Positions 49,915-59,796 of a DNA stretch of 64,000 nt are shown piece by piece. Under the pieces are notes generated by a model. The model was not told where the DNA came from. It worked only from the letters and a program-made list of their open reading frames with translations, and did not search any database. The DNA comes from Triplophysa rosa (taxonomy: Eukaryota > Chordata > Actinopteri > Cypriniformes > Nemacheilidae), in assembly GCF_024868665.1 (NCBI RefSeq), contig NC_079905.1, positions 3,653,866 through 3,717,865 on the forward strand, read 5' to 3'. Position numbers and translations under genes: made by a program. The first letter of the stretch is position 1; each line of letters begins with the position of its first letter.

Positions 49915-51864
49915 CTACAGTGAGATAGGACAAGTTGTGTATAAAACACTTAGCATTAAAACATTTTATTTAATGTGTTGAGCTGCCAACAATAGCTCAG
50001 AATACATGTTGTATTGCTAATGTTTTTAAAGGAATATTTCACGTTCAAAATGTTTTTCAAACCTGTATCACTTTCTTCTGCAGCAAAAAAGAAGATATTT
50101 TGAAAAATGACGGTAACAGAAAACCATTGGTCCCCATTGACTTGCATTGGTTTTGCGTCCATACAATGGAAGTCAATGGGGACCAACGGTTTTCGGTTAC
50201 CAACATTGTTTTAAATTTCTATTTTTTGTGTGTTTTGCAGAAGAAAGAAAATCACACAGGTTTAAAATGACAACGAGGTGAGTAAATGAGAACCAAATTT
50301 TCATTTTGAAGGTGAAGGTGCATCTTTTAAAAGAACAAGTATTGCATTTGGACCAAAAAATTTGCAAAACATTTCCAAAATATCTAGCAATAAAATGTTC
50401 TATTCAAATGTACTTTGACTATAAAAACATGCATGACTTTTTGAGATTGTATTAATCTTCGAGTGTGTGTGACCCTATATCTGCTCACCCAGTCGAGGCC
50501 TGAAACCGAGAAATCGCCCCCCTCGCTTTCTCCGTCTTGGATGTCCTCGCTGATGGTGAGGTCAGGTTGTAATTCTCACCTCCCGTCCCCAGGGCCGTAT
50601 ATACCGGAGAGCTGTTCGCTCTTTGTCTTCTTCCAGGACCAGACAAGCACGACTTCTGCTGGTGAAGCGGAGTCAAATTGATGCCTTTGGTGTGACTCAT
50701 GTTCGTGATATGATGATTGAACTTTCTGTTAGGTGCCGTGCTGCCGTTGTGTTTCGACACATCTAACTGTGACCTGCAATTCTGCTCCAGTTTGGGTAGA
50801 GGAGGATGAAACACGTCTGATTCGGACTTGTAAAGTCGTCGTCTTTTCCTCGCCTGTATTCTGCGTCCATCCTCCACATCTCTGCGATTTACGGGATCGT
50901 CTGAACTGTCGTCCTCCAGGAGAACAGTGTGGGCTGACTTGCGTCGGCTCTTTGACGATGGCGGGACAGACTTGGATGCGATCTCACCGTCAGCTTGGAA
51001 GGGGGGCGGAGTGGAGGGAGGGGCCAAAGCCGCAAACACTGGAGTGTTGGCATTTTTTAAACTGGTAGTTTTATCGCTTTTCTTAAACGTCCAGCAGCTT
51101 CCGTTCATCTTGCTCAGGCTGCCGATGGAGTTCAGAATGACCGTGGCTTTGTTAATGGACAGTTTTGAAATATCCAACGCGGGGTCTGCTTTACGTTCCA
51201 AGCACGTTCTGATACGGTTCTTAATGTCGGATGAGAAAACACCTGCTTTAGGCACAGTGATGGCATCGAAGTCCAGAGGGCGGACTCGTACTTTTTGGAA
51301 GAGGAAGTAGAATTCTGGGCTAGTCTTCCCTGATTGGCCACCAATGTTTAGGGTATCGCCATCAAAGATCTCGCATAAGACTCCCTGTTGGAGGTTTACA
51401 TCATTCACACATGTGCCTGTAGAACACAGAGGGGGTTTATTGTCTCCATTGCAGAATTTATTTCAACTTATTCCACATGATAGTCAAAAAAATTGTGTGC
51501 CAAAATATATCGTGATACAAACAATTTACGATATGTACTGGGTAGGTTTTTAGAGACCGCATCACTCACCATAACCGCTGCGGCCCTTCACACAGACTTT
51601 CCACCCCTCTTCTCCAGAGGCATCAGTTACTTTCTCCACGTGCAGCTCAGCGTGGATACGGGACACAGTCATCGAGTCCAGGGTGACATCACACAGCTCT
51701 GCGGCCCGGCCCAGCCGGAACACACACTGGGGCAGCTCTGGTCGAAACGTGTACAGGTCACGAACAGAGTCAGATGACTCATTTCCATTTGTGTTGACAT
51801 TATTCGCAGTGGACGACAATCCAATTCTTAACAACTGAAAACACGGCTGGACTCCTGTCGACAT
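49578..51864 (-). CDS. tcf19: TCF19 (transcription factor 19), complete coding region, 3 coding exons
   Basis: Nuclear chromatin-associated factor with an N-terminal FHA domain and a C-terminal PHD finger; in mammals a late-G1/S growth-regulated gene. Coding exons read on the minus strand: 51864-51570, 51416-50489, 49914-49578, with GT-AG borders and phases 1 and 2; 1560 nt, 519 aa including a 19-serine run (human protein about 345 aa). Family signatures seen in order: PCFQLLRIG near the start, LGR/SRIHAEL of the FHA fold, EFYFLFQKVRV, VILNSIGSLSK, RRKSAH, RKRRR, RRRGRPRKHP, and WIQCDDCDAWYHLDC of the PHD finger. The ATG at 51864 (AAA context, A at -3) was chosen because it places PCFQLLRIG at residues 7-15 as in the family; no in-frame ATG lies just upstream. 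The last exon also has a truncated duplicate at 40762-40963. Confidence 0.96.
50028..50329. mobile_element. Palindromic MITE (TTCACCC family) in TCF19 intron 2
   Basis: AAAGGAATATTTCACGTTCA to TTTTGAAGGTGAAGGTGC. The centre is a near-perfect palindrome around CCATTGACTTGCATTGG / CCATACAATGGAAGTCAATGG (cores). It makes up about half of the 574-bp intron. Confidence 0.72.
50489..51416 (-). CDS. tcf19: TCF19 coding exon 2 (end of FHA domain and linker)
   Basis: Acceptor TTCTACAG|GC at 51417; donor GG|GTGAGC at 50488; enters in phase 1, leaves in phase 2. It encodes residues 99-408. The FHA domain ends with GTCVNDV (99-105) and EFYFLFQKVRV (132-142). The conserved VILNSIGSLSK block is at 191-201, RRKSAHTVL at 256-264 and a basic, likely nuclear-localisation patch RKRRR at 288-292. 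The rest is low-complexity Ser/Pro/Lys-rich linker, likely disordered. Confidence 0.93.
51570..51864 (-). CDS. tcf19: TCF19 coding exon 1 (first half of FHA domain)
   Basis: Encodes residues 1-98 plus the first base of codon 99. It carries the FHA core: LGR at residues 51-53 and the phosphopeptide-binding signature SRIH at 68-71. The donor is ATG|GTGAGT (GT at 51569-51568), phase 1. Asparagine/serine-rich residues 18-33 replace the shorter glycine/arginine loop of the mammalian protein. Confidence 0.94.
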
Positions 51865-51896
51865 TTTGGCATTCCACAAATGAATGTGGAGGAAAA
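51865..51896 (-). other. tcf19: Probable 5' UTR portion of the TCF19 first coding exon
   Basis: A good acceptor (AAGTGTTGCAG, AG at 51898-51897) lies 32 nt upstream of the start codon. This suggests the 5' UTR is split by an intron reaching a GTAAGTG donor at 52711. The donor side is a consensus match near a CpG-rich promoter. No transcript evidence is available. Confidence 0.45.
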
Positions 51897-52711
51897 CTGC
51901 AACACTTCTATTAAACAGACTAAATGTCCTCCATTGAAGATATTCTTCTTTTAAAATGTATTTTCTATGCGAGGTTTATAAAAGCACTGATGTTAAAATG
52001 ATACTTGGTCAGGCTGATATGACATGTTATTTAAAATGATATTTTAGTTTAGCTTGGATACTGTCAGTCAAACTTTTCTAAAATAAGAGTTCTACTAGTA
52101 TTGAATGTGTCCAGTCAGATGCTGTCACTTGACGATCTTCATTCTGGAAAAAACCAATAACAATACTTTAACAAGACATTTAATGTCAAACATTTCACAT
52201 ATTTAACAACACTACAAGACTGACAACGTTCTGCTAAAAATGACTTAAGTACTTCAATATTTTATTATTATGCAATGACAGTTGCACGATGCTTATTTTG
52301 CTTACATTAACATAAATATATAGTTTTAAATAAACAACGTAAACATGGCATGACATGAAACAATACATAATCAAATAGTAAAGTTCGATGGCTGTGACGT
52401 TACATCGTCAACGCACTGCCAAAGATTTACCACACTGACACCACACACACACCTTACAAACTACTTCAACAAATGAATACTTAAAGATATTCCAAAACCC
52501 ACATCAAAAACAGACATTTAACTGGTAAACAGTTGTTAAACAGAGTTCAATCACAAAAGGAAATGTTTGCAGGAGTCATGTAAGCGTATAGCAGCACGCC
52601 GCTAGCGTGCTACTTCTGAAAGCATATAGTTGAACGCATTCACACAAAAACAGCTATTTTACATACACAACCATTTTGTTTCATCGAACAATGTGATTAA
52701 AAAACACTTAC

Positions 52712-52883
52712 AAAAGCATCCCATGCCCAAAATAGGAGGGTGAGATTTTGTAAAAAGATATTATTGCGTTTTATTTCGGCTCCGTGGTCAATCTGATCGT
52801 CCTCCCTGCGCAGGAAGTTCTTTGAAATTTGGCGCGCCGGGAGCCGCGCTGGTTTCCTTGCGCGAAATTCAACATCACTTCCG
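52712..52883 (-). promoter_or_regulatory. tcf19: Candidate TCF19 promoter and non-coding exon 1 with E2F and ETS sites
   Basis: A CpG-rich patch in otherwise AT-rich DNA holds two perfect E2F consensus sites (TTTSSCGC): TTTGGCGC at 52828-52835 on the plus strand and TTTCGCGC at 52867-52860 on the minus strand. An ETS-type CGGAAGT lies at 52883-52877 (minus). A GTAAGTG donor follows at 52711. E2F control fits the known G1/S expression of TCF19. The transcription start is not determined, and the same patch could also fire on the plus strand. Confidence 0.6.
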
Positions 52884-55307
52884 TCTCTGTTGTCAAGGAG
52901 ACTGGAAAACTACAATGGGGAGTTTTAACGTGTCATCATTTTCAAGTTTTAAACTTTCAATATATGCATCAATACTCCTTTTTGTATTCTTGTTTTATAT
53001 TATGTTCTAATTCTTAGTTAAAGTAAAGCTGTTTTATAGAAATAATGATGAATTGAAATAATAGTAGTGGGTTTTTTAGACTTAAATGTAAAACATTTTA
53101 TATAAGCCATCTAATTCTACTTTAAAAATGTTTAATGCATAATGTTCTCATGAAATTACATGTTTTGTGTATTTTTAATATTCAGAAAGTGACTGAATGT
53201 CACATTCACGTGGTGCTGGAATTCATAGAAATCTATTCATAGAGTCTGAATCACTGAAAGCATTGAAAGTTCATTGAAAACAAACTATGAAACGTTTAAA
53301 GTCAATCAAAGGTCCTTTATTTTCATCATTCATTCCAGAAAAAAAATTTGCTTAAAGTAAACCAATTTGAAGCCACAAGTACAGCCCAAAACATGATCAT
53401 CTTTACTTTGTACATGACTGTGAAGTATTGTTAATATCCGTGGTTACATTAAAGTCTGTCATTAATCTCATGCCATCAAAGCAATATCAATCATTAACGG
53501 TCTTCATTCTCTGGCTGTGAATCAATGGTTCTCAACGGTTATTTGGAAGAACAAAATGTCTAGACAAGATAACTTTGATAAACCTTTCTCCTGAGAATTC
53601 TTGCGTGTAAACTGGCAGAAGATCAGTTCATGTAACATTTAAAAAATGTAATTATCTTAAATAATTTAGAAGAACATACACTCCTGAGCTTGTTGAATGA
53701 TGTGATATCAAAGGTTTGGTCACACCCGAGCAGGCTTCAGGGATGGATTTGTATTGCTGGTAATCTATACCACTCAAAAATCTTGTTTTAACATGCGAGT
53801 GAGCCTGTCGGTGTGATAAGTGCATATTCTTATGTAGGATTATGATTTAGACGCACTGTAGGCTACCTGTAAATGCGCATTTAAAAACATCAAATGAACC
53901 AAAGTGAATTGTTTAGAAAGTCGGGGTAAAGATTTGTTTTACAATCAAATACAATCAATAACATTCCAAGCTTAAACCGTAAATACAACCAGCATATATT
54001 TACTGTATGCTTCAAATGGTCAAAAATATCAAAATGATATATTGGTACATTTACTGTGGGAGACTTCAGGTGTGAAATACCTGAAGTGCACCTTAACAAG
54101 CACTAAAGCTATTTTTAAAACGGTCGTCTATGATTTCCTAGTGAGAAATGAAAAAAAGGCGTTCCTTTTATTAACAAACATTAAAATACCCAAGAATTGA
54201 AAATGTACAAACTGCTCATAAACATCATTTTCATTACTCTAAATGTCATAACTATGAATAAAAACTGAAGTGACATACCAAAACTAATTTTCATAAGTCT
54301 GAACAACTATTAAAAAAGCCACGCCTATTCTAGTGACTTTATCTGTTTTTCTATTAAATCAAAAATGTTGTCATTAAAACATTTTGAGTTGAAGAGGTTC
54401 ACATTTGTTTTTACAATGTAAGTCAAACAATTTGATATGCATCACTACATGAACACTGGCTTTAAGAATACTTCTCATCAGAGACAAAGTAATGTGATAT
54501 GAACTCTCTAACAAGCAACCTCGTTCAGCATGCATATGTATCTCTTTAAATTGCGTATATACTAGATCTATGACATCAGTGCATACAAGAGAGAGTATAA
54601 TTGAATCAATAAGAGTAACAATAGTCTTTTGCTGTGTCTTGCATAATTAAAATCATTCTTAAGTGATAAGATAAAAAGCAGTCAATGCATTAGTAAAGCG
54701 TGACAATTTGTTGAATGTGAGATCATAACTCACTTGTATGTTTTGCCATTAAGCTTTGTGTGTTATTGTGAGTAAAAAGAGAAGCCAGCAATCATTGGAT
54801 AGAAAGGTAATTGATCATTTACATGCAATATATTTATGTACAGAAGGTGTATGTTTGTTCATACTATTGCACCTACCCAGTATGCATGTGTGTGTGTGCA
54901 GTGCTTTCACACTAATATTGCTTCATAAGGCCCAATAACTGCACATTCACTCCGTGTGATACACAAGAACCCTAAAATTAAAATCTTAATACTAGAATTG
55001 AAGGAATGGGGGTCTTTAATAAAAGCTAGTCAAAAATTGCAGCGAGATCATCAAATGCATCTCACTGGCATCAACACAATCCAAAACTCTTTTGGACTGT
55101 TCTCGCAATGTCAGTAGAATTTAGAAAGTTGTTTAAAAATGACAAGCAATCTGCTCTGTAATTGCATTTAATACAGGAATCATTCAAAGATCAAAAGAGA
55201 TTATTCGTTTTTATCATAATTTCGTTATGCAAACCGCTGTTTTAACATTAGCTGCGATTTCAAGAGCATTTCAAGGCTTTAATTTTCATTGTGCTTTAAT
55301 TGTTTAT
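52884..55307. other. AT-rich intergenic sequence between TCF19 promoter and Ig-domain gene
   Basis: No exon supported. A perfect 8-bp-arm hairpin (CTTCAGGT...ACCTGAAG) lies at 54065-54087. Could include distal 3' UTR of the Ig-domain gene. Confidence 0.5.
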
Positions 55308-55755
55308 TAGGGATGTAACGATTCACTCAGCTCACGATGCGATGCGAGTCACGATTCTGATCTCACGATGCGATTTATTCACGATTTATTTTTACAAAAT
55401 GAGTTGAAACAAATTAGAAATGAACAACTTCCCTTGCATTTTCTTAAATGCTTCACGTTTCTTTGTATAATAAAATAATGTTTTATTTCAAATAACAAAA
55501 CTAAACTGCAATTTTATAACAAATTAATAATAGAAAAAGTCTCTTTAATATAAACAAACTAATACTGTCTGAGCTTTTCTTGGATTTTTTTGCATTTAAG
55601 AAATATCAGCATGTCCACGTGTAGGTTTGCAGTGAAAATAGCGGCCCCTGCTGTTCAAAAAACGTATTGCGATTCAGTTCACACCTCAACCGATTTGAAT
55701 CGTCACTCATTGTAACCGATTTTCAACCGGCTCACGGTGAATCGTTACATCCCTA
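55308..55755. mobile_element. hAT-type MITE with exact 8-bp target duplication
   Basis: Starts TAGGGATGTAACGATTCAC and ends with its inverse GTGAATCGTTACATCCCTA. Flanked by TTGTTTAT on both sides (55300-55307, 55756-55763). Subterminal CACGATGCGAT repeats. No coding capacity. Confidence 0.88.
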
Positions 55756-55763
55756 TTGTTTAT

Positions 55764-57446
55764 TATAATTTTTTCACCCTGTCTCTGTTTTATCATACTG
55801 TGTGCGTGTCCTGCAGACATCAAAACATGAGGTAGCAATTTTACCAGCAGGTCAAGCCCCATCTCATGAAGCATCAGGGTACGACCCCATGGCTAGCTAA
55901 CTCATTTTAATATTGCATTATAATCTTCCACACACATCATTTCTCAGCATAAATGCATTTAGTAAAAATAATGATTACAATTAAGTTTATGATTAAGTTC
56001 TATGAAAATGTTATCTAAAGAATGTGGGTTGTATATGTATGTTGATGTTTTAGAAGTTGTATCATGTCCTAAGGTGAATTTAACTTTTATTTTAACTATT
56101 TATATTTACATCAGAATTCCTACGTTATTTCTTTTTTTTGTTACTATAGGGAAAGGACAGTTTAGAAATGACAGGAATGCATTGGGCACAGATGGGAGCT
56201 CGGCAAAGGACTTCCGAGCTGGGAATCAAACTCACCACAGGGCTAACTGCGCCGACATGCAGAATCATTTTCACTCATTTCATAAATTGCACAAGCCCAA
56301 TTGTCGACATCTTTGTTCAGTAAGGTTATTCAAATATTCTAAAACAAATATGTAAATAAATACAAAAAATTAAAAGAGGTGATAGACACTCCACAAAGTT
56401 ACCATTCAGAATCAAGAACACTTTTCACTACGGACCTACAACTATCCAAAGATCTTTCATCTGTTCAAACATGTTTAAATTAGGGCTGTCAAGCGATTAA
56501 TCGCATCCAGAATAAAAGTTTGTGTTTACATAATATATGTCTGTGTACTGTGCATATTAACGTTGTGTTTATAACCACATACACATACATGCATACGATT
56601 AAGAAAAATATAACATATACAAATGAATAAACGTTTATGTCATTTAAGTTATTGGTAAATATAAATAATACATCTCAAAATTGTATTAAATATATGTACA
56701 TGTATGTGTATGTTTTTGTATTTATAAATACAAAATTAATATGCACAACACACAGACACATATTAAGTAAACACAAACTTTTATTCTGGATGTGATTAAT
56801 CGCGATTAATCGTTTGACAGCCCTAGTTAAAATGAAATAAAGAAGAATAGGGGATAGTATGAGTGGATGAGGAAACGAGGACAAAGAAAAGCCCAAGTGT
56901 AGTCAGCACCTTTAACTGCTGACACAAGCCGTTCCATCAGCAGAGCCCCTCTGGGCCGAAAACCCTCAATGCAGATTATCCTATTTACAACGTTTGAGCC
57001 ACCATATCAGACTCCTGTCATCTGTGTGATCCTGAACAAAAGTGTTTAGTTTAGCATTGACAAAGAAGATCAGCACTGCGCGTCTGAGTTGGTGGTGAGT
57101 CACTAGAGGAAGTCCGGAAACACCAGGTGGAGCAAATACTGCATTCAAATTGATCTTGAAATGAAGTTATGTGTATTCTTTTGGCATCTGGTAGGTGAAG
57201 TGTTTGTAAAATATGTGACCCATGTACTCTCCTTTTCAGTTGCTTCAAACTCAGGCAGTTCCTGGTACAGTTGCATGAGTAACGTCTGAAATATTTACCA
57301 TCCGTATGTGCGTCTTGAAAGTGTTGTAAGGTTTTTATTTTCTTCTTCACATGCACTAAATGCTCTCTCTAATCCAGCACTCGGCTGTTAGCGGAACTCA
57401 ATTTACAGGCATGCATAGTGCAGAACCATTAACCATTTCTTCCAAC
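55764..57446. other. Intergenic / possible 3' UTR sequence
   Basis: Apart from the MITE at 56481, no gene. A repeat-like segment near 56140-56240 (GGGAAAGGACAGTTTAGAAA) is not classified. Confidence 0.5.
56481..56825. mobile_element. Inverted-repeat MITE, GGGCTGTCAA family
   Basis: Ends TAGGGCTGTCAAGCGATTAA and TTAATCGTTTGACAGCCCTA, with long palindromic arms (TTTGTGTTTAC...AGTAAACACAAA). Flanks GTTTAAAT and GTTAAAAT are an imperfect 8-bp duplication, suggesting hAT. Same family as 22471-22788. Confidence 0.82.
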
Positions 57447-57453
57447 GTCATGT

Positions 57454-57459
57454 TTTATT
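57454..57459 (-). terminator. Candidate polyadenylation signal of the Ig-domain gene
   Basis: AATAAA on the minus strand 188 nt past the stop codon; a second lies at 57334-57339. Either would give a short 3' UTR. More distal sites (e.g. 53317-53322) also exist, so the true 3' end is unresolved. Confidence 0.4.
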
Positions 57460-57646
57460 CATTTTTTTTCTAAGTGTGTTAGACTTGTTCTTGTGGGTTT
57501 CTGCTTGTTCGACAAACCATTTGTTACACATCAGATGAATCCACGTGTCACGATGAGCAATGCAAGCGGTGAGATGTTACGGATGCAAAGTGGGCGCAAA
57601 AGAAGACACGATGAGTTGGTTGGTGAAACTAACCCTTCTGCGGCAC

Positions 57647-58066
57647 TCAGGTTGTGCTTGCGTTACTTGGATCCACCACAGCGACTTTATCGGAAAGCGG
57701 CGACGCATCTTTGCTTATCTTTGCATCCAGCCCGTTGGCTTGAGCCGTTTCCTCAGGTGTGGTCGCTCCGATCAGGCCGTCATCTGTCTGAGCCCCAGAT
57801 TTGGGTTGGGTGGCAGGGCTGGCGCTCAGATCAGAGTCAGGGGTGCGAGTGGCGCTGTGCTCGCCCTCGGAAAGGGCCGGGGCGACACCGGCGAGGGTGT
57901 CAGACTCAAGCAGGGCCTTGTGAGAGATGAGATTGTCGGGTACATCCGTGTCGCTGTCCAGAGGGAGCGCGGATGAGGCGAACTCCACGCCTGAGTCGTT
58001 CATCTCCAAGAAGTTTTTGTCAGATTGGAGGGCCTGGTATTGACCTGGTTTTGATACCTCGAGACC
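57647..58066 (-). CDS. Last exon: acidic cytoplasmic tail of the membrane protein
   Basis: Acceptor TTTTCTGTTAG|GG at 58067; 139 codons plus TGA (57649-57647). It starts [23 protein letters not shown] fits a YxxΦ sorting motif near the membrane. The remainder is rich in Asp, Ser, Thr, Ala and Pro and probably disordered. It ends ...SNASTT. Confidence 0.82.
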   Translation of the reverse strand, partial: GLEVSKPGQYQALQSDKNFLEMNDSGVEFASSALPLDSDTDVPDNLISHKALLESDTLAGVAPALSEGEHSATRTPDSDLSASPATQPKSGAQTDDGLIGATTPEETAQANGLDAKISKDASPLSDKVAVVDPSNASTT

Positions 58067-59754
58067 CTAACAGAAAAGTCAAATTATCATTCTAAAATTT
58101 GAATACACAAATATTAGAGGTAAACTATATTGTTTACATTTCACATTCGCTTACTTTGATCTCAACTTCCGTGCTTTCTGTGACGTTCTCCCATGTGGAC
58201 TGCACAGTGGATTCCTCTGTGAATCTAGTGTAAGCGTCATGAACCACCTGCAAAACATTGCTATTATATACTGTACGTACAAAATCATATTGTGGTATAT
58301 TGTCCACATTGTGCCATTGTTGGCCCCACAACAGTACAAAAATGAGAGCAAGAGCGTACTGAACTTGTGGTCTGTTTGCCGGACTCAAGTTGGACCAAGC
58401 AAACAAACCAAGTGTGAAATGGAAGATACTGTATACTGTAACATTGTGAAAACTAAATTACACTATACAAATGTATATGAATACATCTGATATCAATTTC
58501 GAAGACACTGATATTTGATTTGTTGTTATAAACCACAACATACGTCAGGGTATCAGTGTCTGTATCTGCCCCATCTCAGTGTCACAATATTTATACAGTA
58601 TGAGAATATAGTAAAAAAAACCTTATTCACAATTACCCATAAGGCTTTGCGGGTAAACACAATGACATGACAAACACAGAAGACTTTCACAAGGCTGGCA
58701 AATGATTCATTTCCCTGAGTCAGAATCTTCAGATTAGCATACTACACTTACAAGTATGTAGTGTGTACTGTATTGTTGCATTTGTTTTGTTTGTAGTATG
58801 CACATTTCTTACACGCGGATAATCCGAATGATATTTTATATTTGGCAAAATATGCAGTATAAAATAAATATTGAATAAATTAATAATATATCAACTATAT
58901 TTAATTATAAAATATTTAAATAAATATTTGTATGAATAAAAAAAATATTACTATGACTGACTCCATTTATCACTGCCAACCATTCATAAAAACAAACACA
59001 CTCGCACCAACATAGACACAGAATTCAGCACACATACACACATACACATAGATTTATATTATTTTTACCTCTCCATATCGACACATTAAATGTCCATATG
59101 TGCATGTGTGTTTAAGCGCAGCAGAAGCTTTAACACACAGGTGTATATACCTTTAGATTTACATATCAACTCAAAGTAATACTAAGCAATACACCTGAAG
59201 GTACTTCAAAGCGAAAGTAATGAACAGGATACACAGTCACTGAGTGAAGGAAGGTCTTTAAGAGCCCTATTACGCTACCACAACACCAATAGAGATTCAT
59301 CACTTCAGCTCGAAAGAAAACAAACAACAGCACAACGCAGAGCTCTCTCACCCGCTGGGAAATCCATCAGATGATCCTTCAGGAAGGAGAAATGCAACGC
59401 AGATCAATCGTTAACTACTACAAAACCACCACAACAGCTATTTGAAATGAATGTCCACGGGTGGAATAACTGAATATACACATGCTCCGTCTCACGTTAT
59501 ATTTGTAGTGTTACACAAAACTGGACAGATTCTGACTGGATTGGTGGATGTAAGGCTTTGAAATGGGGAAGTTTTTCTGCGGTCTAACCATCAACCTACT
59601 CAAAGTTTTGTCTTCCAAGTAAACAAGTGTAAAATAATATAGTGCATAATTCAAGAGCTTGGCTACTATATTTCGGTTTACACAAAGAGAAGGAACAAAG
59701 ACAGGAGAATTATCACACGCACACACACACACACACACACACGCACACACGCAC

Positions 59755-59796
<42 letters not shown>

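Noticed and set aside
52919..53010. Plus-strand small hydrophobic protein opposite the TCF19 promoter
   Set aside because: About 30 codons from the internal ATG, AT-rich and without conservation evidence.
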